DNA of 64,000 nucleotides from Gammaproteobacteria bacterium (GCA_021773355.1 JAJFKE010000011.1:355149-419148), one strand, 5' to 3'. Positions 17,894-28,465 are shown, counted from the first letter of the stretch. Program-made: numbers and translations. The notes: a model not told the origin generated them from the letters alone.

Positions 17894-19183
17894 CTATGAG
17901 AACAAATCGAGTGCCTGCCCGCTAATTCCAAACTGTGAACTTAAGTCAGGCAACACACCAGCCATGCGCCGCAATGCCAAATGGATGTGTTCTGGCTTCA
18001 GGATGATACCATTCGGATCCACTAGCAATGATTGCGGATTAATCTTCAGCGCTTCCACATGATCATCTGTAGCTCCAACTACGCGGTTGCCACGGACATC
18101 AGCCCCCATCGCCATAATACTGGTAACATTCCAATGATCTTTGCCGTTGTTATCATTGTAAAATGGAGTGCGACCAAAATCCGAACCGACAATTACAGTT
18201 ACCTTGTCTTGTAGATTATTTAACTCTATCTGATTCCAAAGATGATCTATGCCTTCCAATAATTGCATTAGTCGACGACTGTGATTCTGGTCATGATTAC
18301 CGTGGGTATCGAAGCCTCCCATGTGCATATTCGCACTAACGGCTATACCACTGGCAAACGCTGCGACCGCAACTTCAGCCTGTCCTTCCAAGCCACTTGA
18401 GACACGATCCGGTAATAAGCTGACCAGGCGGCCGAGGTTATTGTCGCCTACGCGGGACATGATGAGTTCGGCAATCTGTTTTTTGCGCAAGGGTAAGCTC
18501 GCCGAACTTCTTAAGCGCTCCAGCCTGTCGATTCTTGCCTGCTCTATCTCCTTATAGATAGATGCTGCAAAGTACTCGTGGCGATTTCCAGCTTCTTCGC
18601 TGGGTCGACTAGCATTGGGAAAGGCCAGTTGTTGAAACACCTTCCCTTCCCCTATGCGAGCTGGAGCCACCAGAGACGCAGTATTATCATAACCCCCGTT
18701 ACTTATGTACGCCAGGGGTTGAGTGGGTGCTGAAGAGGCTGCCGCTAAGGCTGCAAAACTAGGATACCCCGATTCAATCTTTCCACTCCAAACATATCGA
18801 GAACCAGAATCATGGTTATTAGTTTGCGTATCTATGCCATTTATTACTAATAAACGCGAGGCATGCCTAGGGAAAAAATTAGCAAAATGACCAGCTGAAT
18901 TTGCATCGGGAGGATCAATATTCTCCGGATAGGACGCCGGAAAAGCAATATTCCCTGCTGATCGAATTGCATTCACCGAGTAATTATTAACCGGCCCCCT
19001 GCCATCCAATCTTGGTCTATTTCCTTTAGGGTCTATGAAGTACGTAGGGTCCCAACCGCCACCGGCATTGACGGAAATCCAGAAGCGATCGGGCACGGAC
19101 TGTTGCGCAGACAGGTAAGGCTGCGGCAGCAGGAGGCCCAGACCGCTACCACTCAGATACTTTAGAAATTGACGACGATACAT
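17894..19183 (-). CDS. DUF1501 family protein with Tat signal
   Basis: This 429-residue protein begins MYRRQFLKYLSGSGLGLLL, a twin-arginine export signal, so it is folded, perhaps with a metal, before export. DUF1501 proteins have a sulfatase/alkaline-phosphatase-like fold. FDTHGNHDQNHSRRLMQLL and VIVGSDFGRTPFYNDNNGKDHW are the family's metal-site segments. Function is unknown. It follows the DUF1592-type cytochrome gene (19219) by 35 bases on the same strand; this pairing of a DUF1501 with a DUF1592/1588 protein recurs in many bacteria and suggests one periplasmic oxidative pathway. Confidence 0.9.
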   Translation of the reverse strand: MYRRQFLKYLSGSGLGLLLPQPYLSAQQSVPDRFWISVNAGGGWDPTYFIDPKGNRPRLDGRGPVNNYSVNAIRSAGNIAFPASYPENIDPPDANSAGHFANFFPRHASRLLVINGIDTQTNNHDSGSRYVWSGKIESGYPSFAALAAASSAPTQPLAYISNGGYDNTASLVAPARIGEGKVFQQLAFPNASRPSEEAGNRHEYFAASIYKEIEQARIDRLERLRSSASLPLRKKQIAELIMSRVGDNNLGRLVSLLPDRVSSGLEGQAEVAVAAFASGIAVSANMHMGGFDTHGNHDQNHSRRLMQLLEGIDHLWNQIELNNLQDKVTVIVGSDFGRTPFYNDNNGKDHWNVTSIMAMGADVRGNRVVGATDDHVEALKINPQSLLVDPNGIILKPEHIHLALRRMAGVLPDLSSQFGISGQALDLFS

Positions 19184-19218
19184 GTTTTCCTACCTCCAAT
19201 TCTCAGCCTGTAGTTTCA

Positions 19219-21765
19219 TTAGCTGTAGAGAAATTTGAAATCTGCTAACAGGTAGGCCACCACGGCCATCCACGCACGAATAATATACTGCCTATCCTCA
19301 ACCAAGCGGTCATCTCGAGCATCTTTTTCGTAAAGCTGGGTACCATTAAAATCTTTCGTCACATCACAATCACTGGGCAATCTGATTGCTGACCATTCAC
19401 CCCCATTGGCCAGTATGATCTGTCGTCCGCGATTGAGACTGTTCATAAAAAGTTGCTCGCTTATTTGCAGCTCTTCAGATTGCGCGGGAAGCTCCTCCCC
19501 TAGCAGATAGGTATGTAGATACTGAATATTTTCTCGTACACGCGTCATGATGGATTGATCAATAGCACCCGTTTCATCGTAGGGATTCATTTCATGATCG
19601 ACGAAAAGAAAGAGTTTGCGTTCAGCGGCCGGCAACCAAAAATCCCGCGGCACTGCATAGCAGGCCAATTCATTAGCCATGCGTAATTGCATCGCCGCCA
19701 TTAATCCGTTAGGAGATTTCAGACGCGTGGTGACACTATCAGAGTCAATTCCACCGTAAATTTGCCTAAAAGTCTTATTCAGCTTTGACGTTGAGCTGCT
19801 GTTTATATCTTTGTAATAGTTATCAAGAGAGCGTCTCCACTCGAATCCAAACAGCGAAACTATTTTTCTATCGAGCTGCTCAGGTGTCAGCAAATAACTG
19901 GAACCTGTTTCCGCATGTGCAATCGCATTTGCATCCGCCGACAATCCGTCAGCACGCCAATAGCGGCTCATCATTATTTCTTCCACCAAAGTTTGCAGCC
20001 TAAAGCCATCGTTAACAAACCTGGTTTGTATGTCATTTAATAATGTTCTTTCGGCAATATAGGCATCTATTTCTGCTCGTGAACTAGAAGCACTATCAGG
20101 TACTTGCAAGGGTTCTTTGCCGCTTAGGCCGTTAACCATAATTCTGGTTACGGCTCTTGGAAATTTGGGATCTGCAGCAATCTGCTTGGCCAACCATTGC
20201 ACCGAACTATCGATATTTCCCGCCAGTGGCATTACCTCACCATTAAATCCCCGCGGCTCCATATCGGCATACCAGCCATAGCGACTTAGTCTCACCGGGC
20301 GATATTGCCCTTTGTGATTCCAATTCTGAAACACCGAGGCGATAGGATCTATCAAAGAGTGACACTTGGAACACTGTGGATTGTTAATGGTAGGCACTGG
20401 CGTAGTGATATCCACTGAATTCCCAGGACGAACCCCTTCGATGGCCAATACGTCTGTATCGAGAAATAAGTCAAATACCACCCTCGCCCTTCCGCGGTTC
20501 CTATTGGTAGAAGTAGTCGGGTAGCGATTGAGGAACATTGGTGACGTTAGAATTCCTGCATGGGGAATTCCCTCCAACTTCACGGGTAGAAATTCATTCG
20601 CGTTGTTTGGGTCGCTAAAGGCTAGCCCTTCCATACCATATGTTTTAGCCGAGAACGGGTTCATCATCATATAGTCTGCGGTAAGAATTTCCGTAAAGGC
20701 CAATTCATTGCGAACCACATGATTTATCAGTGCAAGCGGCTCACGCGCAACCCCATCATTGGTGGCTCTGCGCACAGTGCTGTAATTTTCATCTCGATTG
20801 TCTTTACCAGGATCAAACCAGCGCCGATTTGGAAAGTCATCGCTGCTGAGTAAACCTATGGCTGCTTCCGAGCCATTCAGCGAGTGATATTTGTCGGTCA
20901 GCAGATAATCGTTAAAAATCTCTGACAAGCGCTGGTAGAAAGCATCTTCCTTCATCATGCCGGAAATTGCCTGACGCATACCCAATTCTGAATCTTCAGA
21001 AACTTTTCTGAATTCGTCCAGGTTGGGCAACCTTCCTACGAGTTGCTGCGCCGCCTTGCGCAAGGTTTCAGCGTCAGAAAGCGTGCGAATAAAACCAATA
21101 GTTTCACGACTTACCTGCTGATTGGTACTATTGAATGCACCCATAATATATTCGGCCAGTACATCAGCACAGGCTACATCACAATTAGCCGACTGACCCA
21201 ACGGCATGGTGTCACGAATATAGTTGCTTAAAATCGACTCTGTACTGCAATTTGCACAAGCGGAGAGCGATGGGTTTCCAGCAACACCTGTACCGCTTGT
21301 GCCATGACAGCCGCTACACTGCTGCCCATACAGGCTTAAGGCTTCGGCCGATGGCTCGAAAGTGGAAGGCTGGGGATTCGGTTCTTCATTCGGATTTAAT
21401 TGAACGGCATCACTGATCGCAAAAACGAACTCACTCTGGCTGTTCAGGAGTCGTAACCGCACAGAATAAACTTCGCCACCTGGAAGCTCTATTTCGTCTA
21501 TATCGATAGTTTGTTGAACTGGATCGAATACGCCTGAATTGGGGATTCCAGTTGAAGTTTCAACAGCTTCTTCTAGAATTAACAGATACTCGTTATCAAA
21601 CTCCAAGCGGAACACTAATTCCATGGCACCATAGCCATCTATATCTATCCTCGGCACCGATAGATAGCCATTCGCTAAGGTAGATCGGCCCGCCAAGGCT
21701 GACGTAGAGCATAGTAATAACAGCAAGAACACTGCTTGTGCCAAGGCTTTGGGTATTGCTGCCAT
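19219..21765 (-). CDS. DUF1592/DUF1588-type exported protein with cytochrome c motifs
   Basis: This 848-residue exported protein has the signal peptide MAAIPKALAQAVFLLLLLCS. After an N-terminal beta domain comes a cytochrome c segment with CSGCH (about residue 145). A long helical region typical of DUF1592 follows, then a DUF1588-like part with NPQCSKCHSLIDPIASVF, giving a second CxxCH. Two hemes are therefore likely. A DUF1585-like region closes the protein. I set the start at ATG 21765 because GGAGGT precedes it at a perfect distance; upstream in-frame ATGs at 21786 and 21810 lack one. It forms an operon with the DUF1501 gene. The substrate is unknown. Confidence 0.85.
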   Translation of the reverse strand: MAAIPKALAQAVFLLLLLCSTSALAGRSTLANGYLSVPRIDIDGYGAMELVFRLEFDNEYLLILEEAVETSTGIPNSGVFDPVQQTIDIDEIELPGGEVYSVRLRLLNSQSEFVFAISDAVQLNPNEEPNPQPSTFEPSAEALSLYGQQCSGCHGTSGTGVAGNPSLSACANCSTESILSNYIRDTMPLGQSANCDVACADVLAEYIMGAFNSTNQQVSRETIGFIRTLSDAETLRKAAQQLVGRLPNLDEFRKVSEDSELGMRQAISGMMKEDAFYQRLSEIFNDYLLTDKYHSLNGSEAAIGLLSSDDFPNRRWFDPGKDNRDENYSTVRRATNDGVAREPLALINHVVRNELAFTEILTADYMMMNPFSAKTYGMEGLAFSDPNNANEFLPVKLEGIPHAGILTSPMFLNRYPTTSTNRNRGRARVVFDLFLDTDVLAIEGVRPGNSVDITTPVPTINNPQCSKCHSLIDPIASVFQNWNHKGQYRPVRLSRYGWYADMEPRGFNGEVMPLAGNIDSSVQWLAKQIAADPKFPRAVTRIMVNGLSGKEPLQVPDSASSSRAEIDAYIAERTLLNDIQTRFVNDGFRLQTLVEEIMMSRYWRADGLSADANAIAHAETGSSYLLTPEQLDRKIVSLFGFEWRRSLDNYYKDINSSSTSKLNKTFRQIYGGIDSDSVTTRLKSPNGLMAAMQLRMANELACYAVPRDFWLPAAERKLFLFVDHEMNPYDETGAIDQSIMTRVRENIQYLHTYLLGEELPAQSEELQISEQLFMNSLNRGRQIILANGGEWSAIRLPSDCDVTKDFNGTQLYEKDARDDRLVEDRQYIIRAWMAVVAYLLADFKFLYS

Positions 21766-22007
21766 AACCGACCTCCAAATTTTCATCGCTGGCTGAGATA
21801 CGCGCGACAATCAATTATTAGGCAAGTCCGTTATGGAAAGAGTGTAACTAATTCACATTCCACATGAGGAAATTAGACAAAAGAGTTAACCCTGTCACAG
21901 CTTAGTTAGAAGACACAAATCTATTAGGAAATGCTTTGGCGACTAGACGTATAGTCAGGCTTCGCTCACAACAAGCGAGGGCTTATAAAGCGGGAATTTC
22001 TACATTT

Positions 22008-23435
22008 CTATCGATTTCGTGCGCTATCAGGAGCCATTTGCCACTCATAATCAGTGACATCAGGTACCACTTTGACGCCGCTACTGAATTTCAACGGAGT
22101 TTCAATACCACTAGGATAAGCCATTTCAATATAGTAGACCGTGTAGCCGCTGTCTGGCGCATCAAGTTTTACTTGATACACACCCGCCTCTGTTTCTGAC
22201 AATACAGTGCTGGTATAAGCGCGGCCAATCACCTGCTGCATAAAATTTCGTTTATCGGGATTATGCGCCTGCCAGAGCAGCACTTGTTCTGGCTCATCCA
22301 GTGACAAGACAGTTATAGTCCCATCATCAGCTACTTCCCAGGAGTAACGGGGCATGGAGATATTGTGAACTACCGCATGATACCAGGCATCCATACTGTC
22401 CATAACATCCGTTCCACCCATACCATGGTTTGAATTAGGTACATAACGAACATGTTTCTCGCCCACCAAATCATCCCAGTAGAACTGCCAGGAATCAGGC
22501 AAGAAAAACTCATCCCCTGTAGAATTCAACAGGTACTTCGGTAATTCCAGTCTGGCACGATACTCATAAGGTTCAACCAGGTCCATTAAGCTGGCAAATT
22601 CTGGAGTGCCGATCCAGGCAATATTTCCACCTAACACATAATCTATTACCGCTGGTGAGTAAGCTCCGTAAACCGAGAAATGATGCTTGAAGGATTCTTC
22701 GACATTAAGAATGTCGATGACTATGGGTATGATGGCAACAACTCGCTTGTCGACTATGGCCGTGGTCCAGGTAGTCCAACCTCGTTTCGAGCCACCAGCC
22801 ACTACGAATTGATCAACTTCCCTATTACCCCCCTGCTCACCAGCCATCAAGGACGTGACGGTGTCCATAGCGCGTACCGCGCTCTTGGTCATTGGCAACC
22901 TTAATGGCCACTTCTCCTCAGCCGTGCGCAAAAACTTGTCCCAAGTATAGGCAATAATAGCGTCCTCACTGCGGCTATTACCCGCGTCGTCAACAAATAC
23001 CAATGGTTGGTTGGGAACCATATAAAGCGTGCTGACAACGGTTTTGGTTTCCAGCGCTCGTTTGATATCACTGCCCGGGGCAGTTTCTGGCGCATTGTTA
23101 CCTTTACTACCGCCGGTGATAGTTAAGAAACCTACATCGCTAAGAATCTCATTCGGGGCGGTTACCGTCATGAAATGTTCCCAGAGCGGTAAATTCACTT
23201 CGTTTTCGCTCAACCATCGCTGCGAAATCATTTCCAGGATGAATGTTTTATAGCCTTCTTCCTCCACAACATTCAGCACACTATATCTATAATTTGGGTC
23301 TACTTCATATACATATCTATCAAGCGCCGTTAGCTGCAGAGTACTGGTAGTCTGCGCAAACGTCGACGGGCACCAGCCAGCAAGTATTAGGATGTAAGTT
23401 AGGGTTAAACCAAAACAGGAAATACTTTTGTGCAC
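22008..23435 (-). CDS. PhoPQ-activated pathogenicity-related (PqaA-like) hydrolase
   Basis: This 475-residue exported protein has a signal peptide (MHKSISCFGLTLTYILILAG). It belongs to the PhoPQ-related family, an alpha/beta-hydrolase fold. FVVAGGSKRGWTTW is the nucleophile elbow with Ser in GGSKRG; IPIVIDILN and PKYLLNSTGDEFFLPD (with the acidic residue) and VPNSNHGM (with the histidine) complete a plausible triad. Substrate is unknown; the family was first noticed as PhoPQ-regulated in Salmonella, which says nothing about its role here. It is isolated: 21811-22007 upstream of the DUF1592 gene holds no other gene. Confidence 0.88.
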   Translation of the reverse strand: MHKSISCFGLTLTYILILAGWCPSTFAQTTSTLQLTALDRYVYEVDPNYRYSVLNVVEEEGYKTFILEMISQRWLSENEVNLPLWEHFMTVTAPNEILSDVGFLTITGGSKGNNAPETAPGSDIKRALETKTVVSTLYMVPNQPLVFVDDAGNSRSEDAIIAYTWDKFLRTAEEKWPLRLPMTKSAVRAMDTVTSLMAGEQGGNREVDQFVVAGGSKRGWTTWTTAIVDKRVVAIIPIVIDILNVEESFKHHFSVYGAYSPAVIDYVLGGNIAWIGTPEFASLMDLVEPYEYRARLELPKYLLNSTGDEFFLPDSWQFYWDDLVGEKHVRYVPNSNHGMGGTDVMDSMDAWYHAVVHNISMPRYSWEVADDGTITVLSLDEPEQVLLWQAHNPDKRNFMQQVIGRAYTSTVLSETEAGVYQVKLDAPDSGYTVYYIEMAYPSGIETPLKFSSGVKVVPDVTDYEWQMAPDSARNR

Positions 23436-23495
23436 ATTGGCTCTCTTTAAGGAATTAAATATTAAAGGCTAATAACCAGGGTCTAGAATTTGCAA

Positions 23496-25688
23496 CTAGG
23501 CAACTTCTGCAGAATTTGCGTCTCGCAGCTTGGCAATCACAGACTCCATAGCTCGATCTATCAGTGGTGCCTCACAGATAACTTTTACCGTGCCCGCCTT
23601 CAGCTCCCTAGCCAAACCCATTTTGGACTTTTCAATGACCTTGACACCCTGTCCATTTACAAAGACGTACTTTTCTATAGTGTCAATTTTTGCCGCGAGT
23701 GTGCAGCGAACTGTCTGATCGCCTTGCGCCTGAAATTCCAACCAGATGCCGATCGGATATTTTGCAACCTCCAACATGTGCTCATCGTCATCTGGCAAAT
23801 TTTTCTGCGGCGAAGAGATACCGGGCTGCAACACTTGTCCATCAGGCTCAATTGTGGAATCCTGCATATCGGTACTCGTCTGCTGCACTGTTTTTTTGAA
23901 ACATAATTCCTGTACTCGCTGCAATTCACCTAAGGCTTTCTCTGCTTCTGGCTTCTCAATACCAGCCACCTCCAATGCTTTCCCCAGGTTCAATAATAAC
24001 CGCGGGTTAACCTTCACGAATCTAGCTAGATCACCTTCTTGCTTTTCCGTATTCACGGTCCACAACAACACATCGATTGTATTCATCACTGGCCGCCAAC
24101 TGATACCGCCAGGACCTTCACGTAAAATTACTTGCACGACAAACTTGTGAAAGTAAGTTTGCAAAAAAGTCTTAACTAGTGGATCGATGCCCTGATCCAA
24201 TATTCTCTCTTCAATTTTATACAGCGCGTATTGCTGAATTTCATCGAGCCTGTTTTCTCTTTCACCCTCGTCCAGAAATTGCTGCTCTCTCTGATTGCTC
24301 AACAAAGATTGCTCTTGCTTAAAAGAATTAAATTCTTCTAATAGTTTTTCGACCACGGCAAGATCGTCGACAAACTCACGTAGCAATCTCGCGACTAATT
24401 CTTGCATTTTGCAGTACATTAGGTCCTGCTCTAGTTTTTCTGATCCTGTCCAGCTTATTCCCGCAGTTGCCAGTTCGTTGAGAAACACCCTGGCAGGATG
24501 ATCCGCAGAGTCGAAAAAAGCAGAGTCCTTCAACGCAATTTTTAATATTGTTATCTGAGTTCTACCAACTAATTCCTTTATTGGAATCGGCACGGTTACA
24601 TCATTCCAAATTTCCTCATACAAAAACGTTACCAGATTAATTATGTCAGACGACTGGCGATCAATAGCTCGAAGAGTGTCGGAATCACTTTCGGCTTGCA
24701 GCAAGTCACCAACAGACTGGCTGAGGTTTAGCGATGAAATTGTATTAACTTCACTTTGGATAGCCGAATCCGCGACGGGTTGTAGCTTATTCAGCAAGGC
24801 CAGCAATTGATCATTTGCGACCACTTGCAGTTTTTGATTGCCAACCATCATCCCTGGCTGAGCACCAGAGGGGGTCATCCCATCTGCAGCTAGATTTTTC
24901 GCTTGAGTATGCGCGGTATTCGAGGAATTCGGGGCTCCATGCATTAGTTTCTGCATAATCGACAGTAGCTGCTGATTGCTGCCAGCGGTCGCGGTGCTGC
25001 TTGAGACATCGGTAGCAAACGCGCGGTCGGTTGGATCAATCTTTTGCGGCCTCGCACCACGTTTGTTTTGTTGTTCTGCTCTACTTCTCGCTGCCATGTC
25101 GAGCTCTGGCAGAACCTTGTTGTCAATTAGAATACTGTTAGCCTCTGACAAAACTTTTTCAAGGTTATGAAATACGTTTTGATTAAATTTGCGGTAGGTA
25201 AGGAGTAATTCTATGGCGACCAGACCCAAAGGGCGAACCGCTTCCTTGAATGCCTCGCCAATTTGCTCTGGATCCATGGGGTTGTTCGACTCGTCTATAC
25301 GCGTTCCATAGATCATCGTGTCGAGCCGAGTGGTAAAACACAGATACTCGTGTATATCGCAATTTCTCGCATGAGAGATCATCCCCTCCATGGCGATAAT
25401 AGCTTCCAAGTCGTCCTCCTCGACCAGGCTCAGACTGCCATAATCAAGCACATTAACTTCCTTGACCACAACACCAGCGAGCTCATCAAAATTTGCTTTT
25501 ATATTCCTACTAAAGCGTTCAAGTATTGCCGGTGCTTCATTTAGGAGGTTTAAGTCTCGAGAACGCTTGGCAGCAGGCTCGTTGGCGATTGCCATATTCG
25601 CTTCTGCCAGAGCCTCAGAAACTAATTCAGAAAGCCGAATCGACATTGCCTCCTTAACGGTATTCAGAATGCGTTCCACATTATCCAT
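23496..25688 (-). CDS. DUF1631 family protein
   Basis: This is a 730-residue, largely helical cytoplasmic protein. It has no signal or membrane helix. The long acidic helices, the central Gln-rich linker around residues 210-300, and the C-terminal beta region (IGIWLEFQAQGDQTVRCTLAAKID, then VFVNGQGVKVIEKSK) match DUF1631 proteins of gammaproteobacteria. The C-terminal part resembles a PilZ-like barrel, as has been noted for such proteins, but I see no RxxxR motif. It may take part in c-di-GMP signalling. Start ATG 25688. Confidence 0.8.
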   Translation of the reverse strand: MDNVERILNTVKEAMSIRLSELVSEALAEANMAIANEPAAKRSRDLNLLNEAPAILERFSRNIKANFDELAGVVVKEVNVLDYGSLSLVEEDDLEAIIAMEGMISHARNCDIHEYLCFTTRLDTMIYGTRIDESNNPMDPEQIGEAFKEAVRPLGLVAIELLLTYRKFNQNVFHNLEKVLSEANSILIDNKVLPELDMAARSRAEQQNKRGARPQKIDPTDRAFATDVSSSTATAGSNQQLLSIMQKLMHGAPNSSNTAHTQAKNLAADGMTPSGAQPGMMVGNQKLQVVANDQLLALLNKLQPVADSAIQSEVNTISSLNLSQSVGDLLQAESDSDTLRAIDRQSSDIINLVTFLYEEIWNDVTVPIPIKELVGRTQITILKIALKDSAFFDSADHPARVFLNELATAGISWTGSEKLEQDLMYCKMQELVARLLREFVDDLAVVEKLLEEFNSFKQEQSLLSNQREQQFLDEGERENRLDEIQQYALYKIEERILDQGIDPLVKTFLQTYFHKFVVQVILREGPGGISWRPVMNTIDVLLWTVNTEKQEGDLARFVKVNPRLLLNLGKALEVAGIEKPEAEKALGELQRVQELCFKKTVQQTSTDMQDSTIEPDGQVLQPGISSPQKNLPDDDEHMLEVAKYPIGIWLEFQAQGDQTVRCTLAAKIDTIEKYVFVNGQGVKVIEKSKMGLARELKAGTVKVICEAPLIDRAMESVIAKLRDANSAEVA

Positions 25689-25742
25689 AGTTCTTCCGGC
25701 TGCAGGAGTCCAATCCTGCGTTATGTGATTTAGTTTTGTAGT

Positions 25743-26849
25743 TTAATTTTGACCAGGAGCTTCACTGCAGCTAGCTACTTCGTTAACACAGCTAATGTCC
25801 TGAACACTTTTGCCGTTGATCAAATCTGTAACCCAGTCTACAAAGCGCACACCCTCCACTTCGTATTCATAAAATATGTCACTCCGCAAAATCGTGTGTA
25901 CTGTGCCACCGGCGGTATAACTGAAAAACTCATCGACCTCACTCTCTATTTCCTGGTAATTAGTAAGAATTCGTAAAGGAAGACTAAAACTACCTGGTGG
26001 ATCACCGATGATCTGGGTGAAACCTACCTGTGTCTCGTCTTCCAAGGCATTGTATTGCGCCAAGCGTAAATTTGGACTGTGTTTAGCACTGGCAATGTAA
26101 AAATCTTCAAAGCTAATCGAATCGTTCGATTCCCCTTCATACTCATCCCAATCGGGCAGTATAGAGGCGGTATTCCATGCCCTGTGGGTCACCGGCAACC
26201 GGGGTGTTCTATAACCCCCAGCGGCATCCGCAATTAGCGTTACCGGTGCCGAGGAGAAATGCTCTGCAACAAGGCCTGAGTAGAACGAAGACGCAATGGC
26301 ACCAGCACTACTGCCTGCTACCACAACATTATCTACGGCTGTGAAATTCTCATAAATCCAGTTTAGAGACTTCGTACTATTTTCAAACCCGTTGTGATGT
26401 GTGGTGTAACTAACATTTTCTCCTGCAACATTTTGGTAGCTATAGGTTCGCTCCCCACTCCCGATATGAACATCTCCCGTGCAATAGGGTATAAATACCA
26501 TGTCAAAATCGGCAAAGGGGTTTTCGGTATTTTCGAAATCAAATATCCCCTTCGACAAGTTAGGGTTATTCTGATCCATATCTGAGAATGGGGAATGAAT
26601 ATTCGGCTGACTGCTTAGATCACAAGCTTGTCCAAACCAACAGGCACCACCGCCATTAAAAAATATGAGCAAATTATCGCTGACGTTAGAAGTTTTTGCA
26701 TAAAACTGAAAAGGCGTTCCGGAAGAACAGACCCCAGCGGTTTCTATCACATTCCAGCCATCGTCAAGGCTATCCGTAGTTGGCAGGCTACGCTGTGCGT
26801 TAAGGGCGATAGGCAAAAGTAAAAATAAGGCTATTACAATATATCTCAT
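25743..26849 (-). CDS. Pectin acetylesterase-like exported hydrolase
   Basis: This 368-residue protein has a signal peptide (MRYIVIALFLLLPIALNAQ). It matches the pectinacetylesterase/Notum family: NLLIFFNGGGACWFGQAC is the oxyanion-hole segment, FIPYCTGDVHIG the next conserved strand, and VVVAGSSAGAIASSFY holds the serine nucleophile (GSSAG). Near the C-terminus GTVHTILRSD supplies the histidine. Bacterial members deacetylate polysaccharides or lipids; a pectin substrate is not implied, because there are no pectinase genes here. It stands alone, 54 bases from the DUF1631 gene. Confidence 0.85.
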   Translation of the reverse strand: MRYIVIALFLLLPIALNAQRSLPTTDSLDDGWNVIETAGVCSSGTPFQFYAKTSNVSDNLLIFFNGGGACWFGQACDLSSQPNIHSPFSDMDQNNPNLSKGIFDFENTENPFADFDMVFIPYCTGDVHIGSGERTYSYQNVAGENVSYTTHHNGFENSTKSLNWIYENFTAVDNVVVAGSSAGAIASSFYSGLVAEHFSSAPVTLIADAAGGYRTPRLPVTHRAWNTASILPDWDEYEGESNDSISFEDFYIASAKHSPNLRLAQYNALEDETQVGFTQIIGDPPGSFSLPLRILTNYQEIESEVDEFFSYTAGGTVHTILRSDIFYEYEVEGVRFVDWVTDLINGKSVQDISCVNEVASCSEAPGQN

Positions 26850-27172
26850 AGTAAGACTCCTGAATTTGCTGGAATGCTACTCCCTGCTGCTAAGCATGTC
26901 GACATCTGCCATTCTACTATAAGCCAACCCTTCTGGTGTTGATTTGACGCCAAGCAATGCCAGGCACTTCTTGCTCATGTTCTTCACCAATTACTGCGGG
27001 CCAGTACTTTCAGGAAAATGAATGCTCACTTTCTAACTGGCCTGCTCTTTTAACTCTTTGTCCAGCTTGCTAGCTGAACAAAATAAGTCCTTCAATTGAA
27101 CTATTGCAGATGATAGATTTCGCTACACATCTAATAACCGAAAATCAGGCCCATCGGGGAGTTTTAAAGACC
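26850..27172. other. Gene-free divergent intergenic region
   Basis: About 320 bases between the esterase gene and the NHL-propeller gene. The frame of the propeller gene is open from 27104, but the signal peptide starts only at 27173. No repeat or RNA gene is visible. Promoters for both divergent genes should lie here, though no strong -35/-10 pair stands out. Confidence 0.4.
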
Positions 27173-28303
27173 ATGCAATACCGAAAAATCTTACTTTATT
27201 TAGCATTTAGTTATTTGCTGACCATGCCAGTGGCCGCTCAGGATAGCGGAATCGTTGGGCCTAGCCCGTATAATTTTAATACACAGGGCTGGATGCAACC
27301 CTTCGCAGAAGATGGTCGATCCTGGGGCGGCACCTCCGGTGTCTTTGTCGAATCTGCCGACAGGATATTTGTTCTGCAACGCGGTGAGACTGAATTACCC
27401 AACCCAGTGCCTCCGGAATACACTAATTTTGCTGGTTCTTTGGGCTGGAACGTCCTCCGGGGTCGCGGCAGAATTTGGGAAAATTGCATTTATATTATTG
27501 ATAGCGAAGGAAATTTACTCGAAGTGTGGGATCAGTGGGATCACTTATTTGCAGGAACAGACGGTCCTGGCCCACATAGGATTCGTCAGAACCCCTACGA
27601 CCCTGAGAAACGAGTCTGGGTAATTGATGAGACCGGCAACATAATCTATGTGTTTTCAAATGACGGCACGCAATTATTGATGACACTGGGCGAGAAAAAT
27701 GTCGCTGCTAAAGACGAATACCATTTCAACAAACCTCAGGATGTCGCATTCCTGCCGGACGGCAAAATATTGATCGCCGATGGCTTAGGTGGCAATAATC
27801 GAATAGTGGTAAGAGACGCCAATGGAACCTATCTCTCCGAATTTGGAGAAACCGGTGAAGGTCCTGGCCAATTTGCCAGTGTGCACTCAATGGCCATGGG
27901 CCCCGAGGGCAATCTATATGTTCTCGATCGTGACCTGCTGAGAATCCAGAACTTCAAGCAAACTGCAGCTCCGGGGTCTGATAATTATCCCAGCTATGAA
28001 CATGTTGCGACCTGGGGGGATCTTGGCATGCCCCTGGATATTCTGGTCAGCGATGACAGCGCCTGGGTGACAGATCTTAATCCACCCAAAATAGTCCAGT
28101 TCAACTTGGATGGCAGCCGCAGGTACACTTGGAATCTGCCAGTGGAAGGCCCAGATCGATGGATCGAGATGCACTCACTGTCCGTCGACGCTGATGGCAA
28201 TCTGTACGGCACGGACAATCAGGCCGGCCGACCGCAAAAGCTGGTACCACGATCAGGTGCTGACCCGGATTTGATATTGGGTCAGCCTTTCGTTCCGCGT
28301 TAG
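27173..28303 (+). CDS. Exported NHL-repeat beta-propeller protein
   Basis: This 376-residue exported protein has a signal peptide (MQYRKILLYLAFSYLLTMPV, cleavage near AAQD). The remainder is a six-bladed propeller of NHL type: FNKPQDVAFLPDGKILIADG, GQFASVHSMAMGPEGNLYVLD and MHSLSVDADGNLYGTDNQ are blade repeats. Propellers of this sort resemble peptidylglycine alpha-amidating lyase or simply bind ligands; no catalytic role can be assigned. GGGGAG lies 12 bases before ATG 27173. It is followed 163 bases later by the cyclase gene. Confidence 0.85.
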   Translation: MQYRKILLYLAFSYLLTMPVAAQDSGIVGPSPYNFNTQGWMQPFAEDGRSWGGTSGVFVESADRIFVLQRGETELPNPVPPEYTNFAGSLGWNVLRGRGRIWENCIYIIDSEGNLLEVWDQWDHLFAGTDGPGPHRIRQNPYDPEKRVWVIDETGNIIYVFSNDGTQLLMTLGEKNVAAKDEYHFNKPQDVAFLPDGKILIADGLGGNNRIVVRDANGTYLSEFGETGEGPGQFASVHSMAMGPEGNLYVLDRDLLRIQNFKQTAAPGSDNYPSYEHVATWGDLGMPLDILVSDDSAWVTDLNPPKIVQFNLDGSRRYTWNLPVEGPDRWIEMHSLSVDADGNLYGTDNQAGRPQKLVPRSGADPDLILGQPFVPR

Positions 28304-28465
28304 CTATGACCGGACTCTCTTTCGCTAACGGCTGCTTGTTCGCGGTCTGCTTGGTGAAAGAGGTTGATAGCAAATATGCCAACACACTGTATAATGGATT
28401 TTCGTTAGTCAACCCGCCTATTGAGAACCTGACTGAGACGTGATCGGGAGTACCGACCGCAAGCA

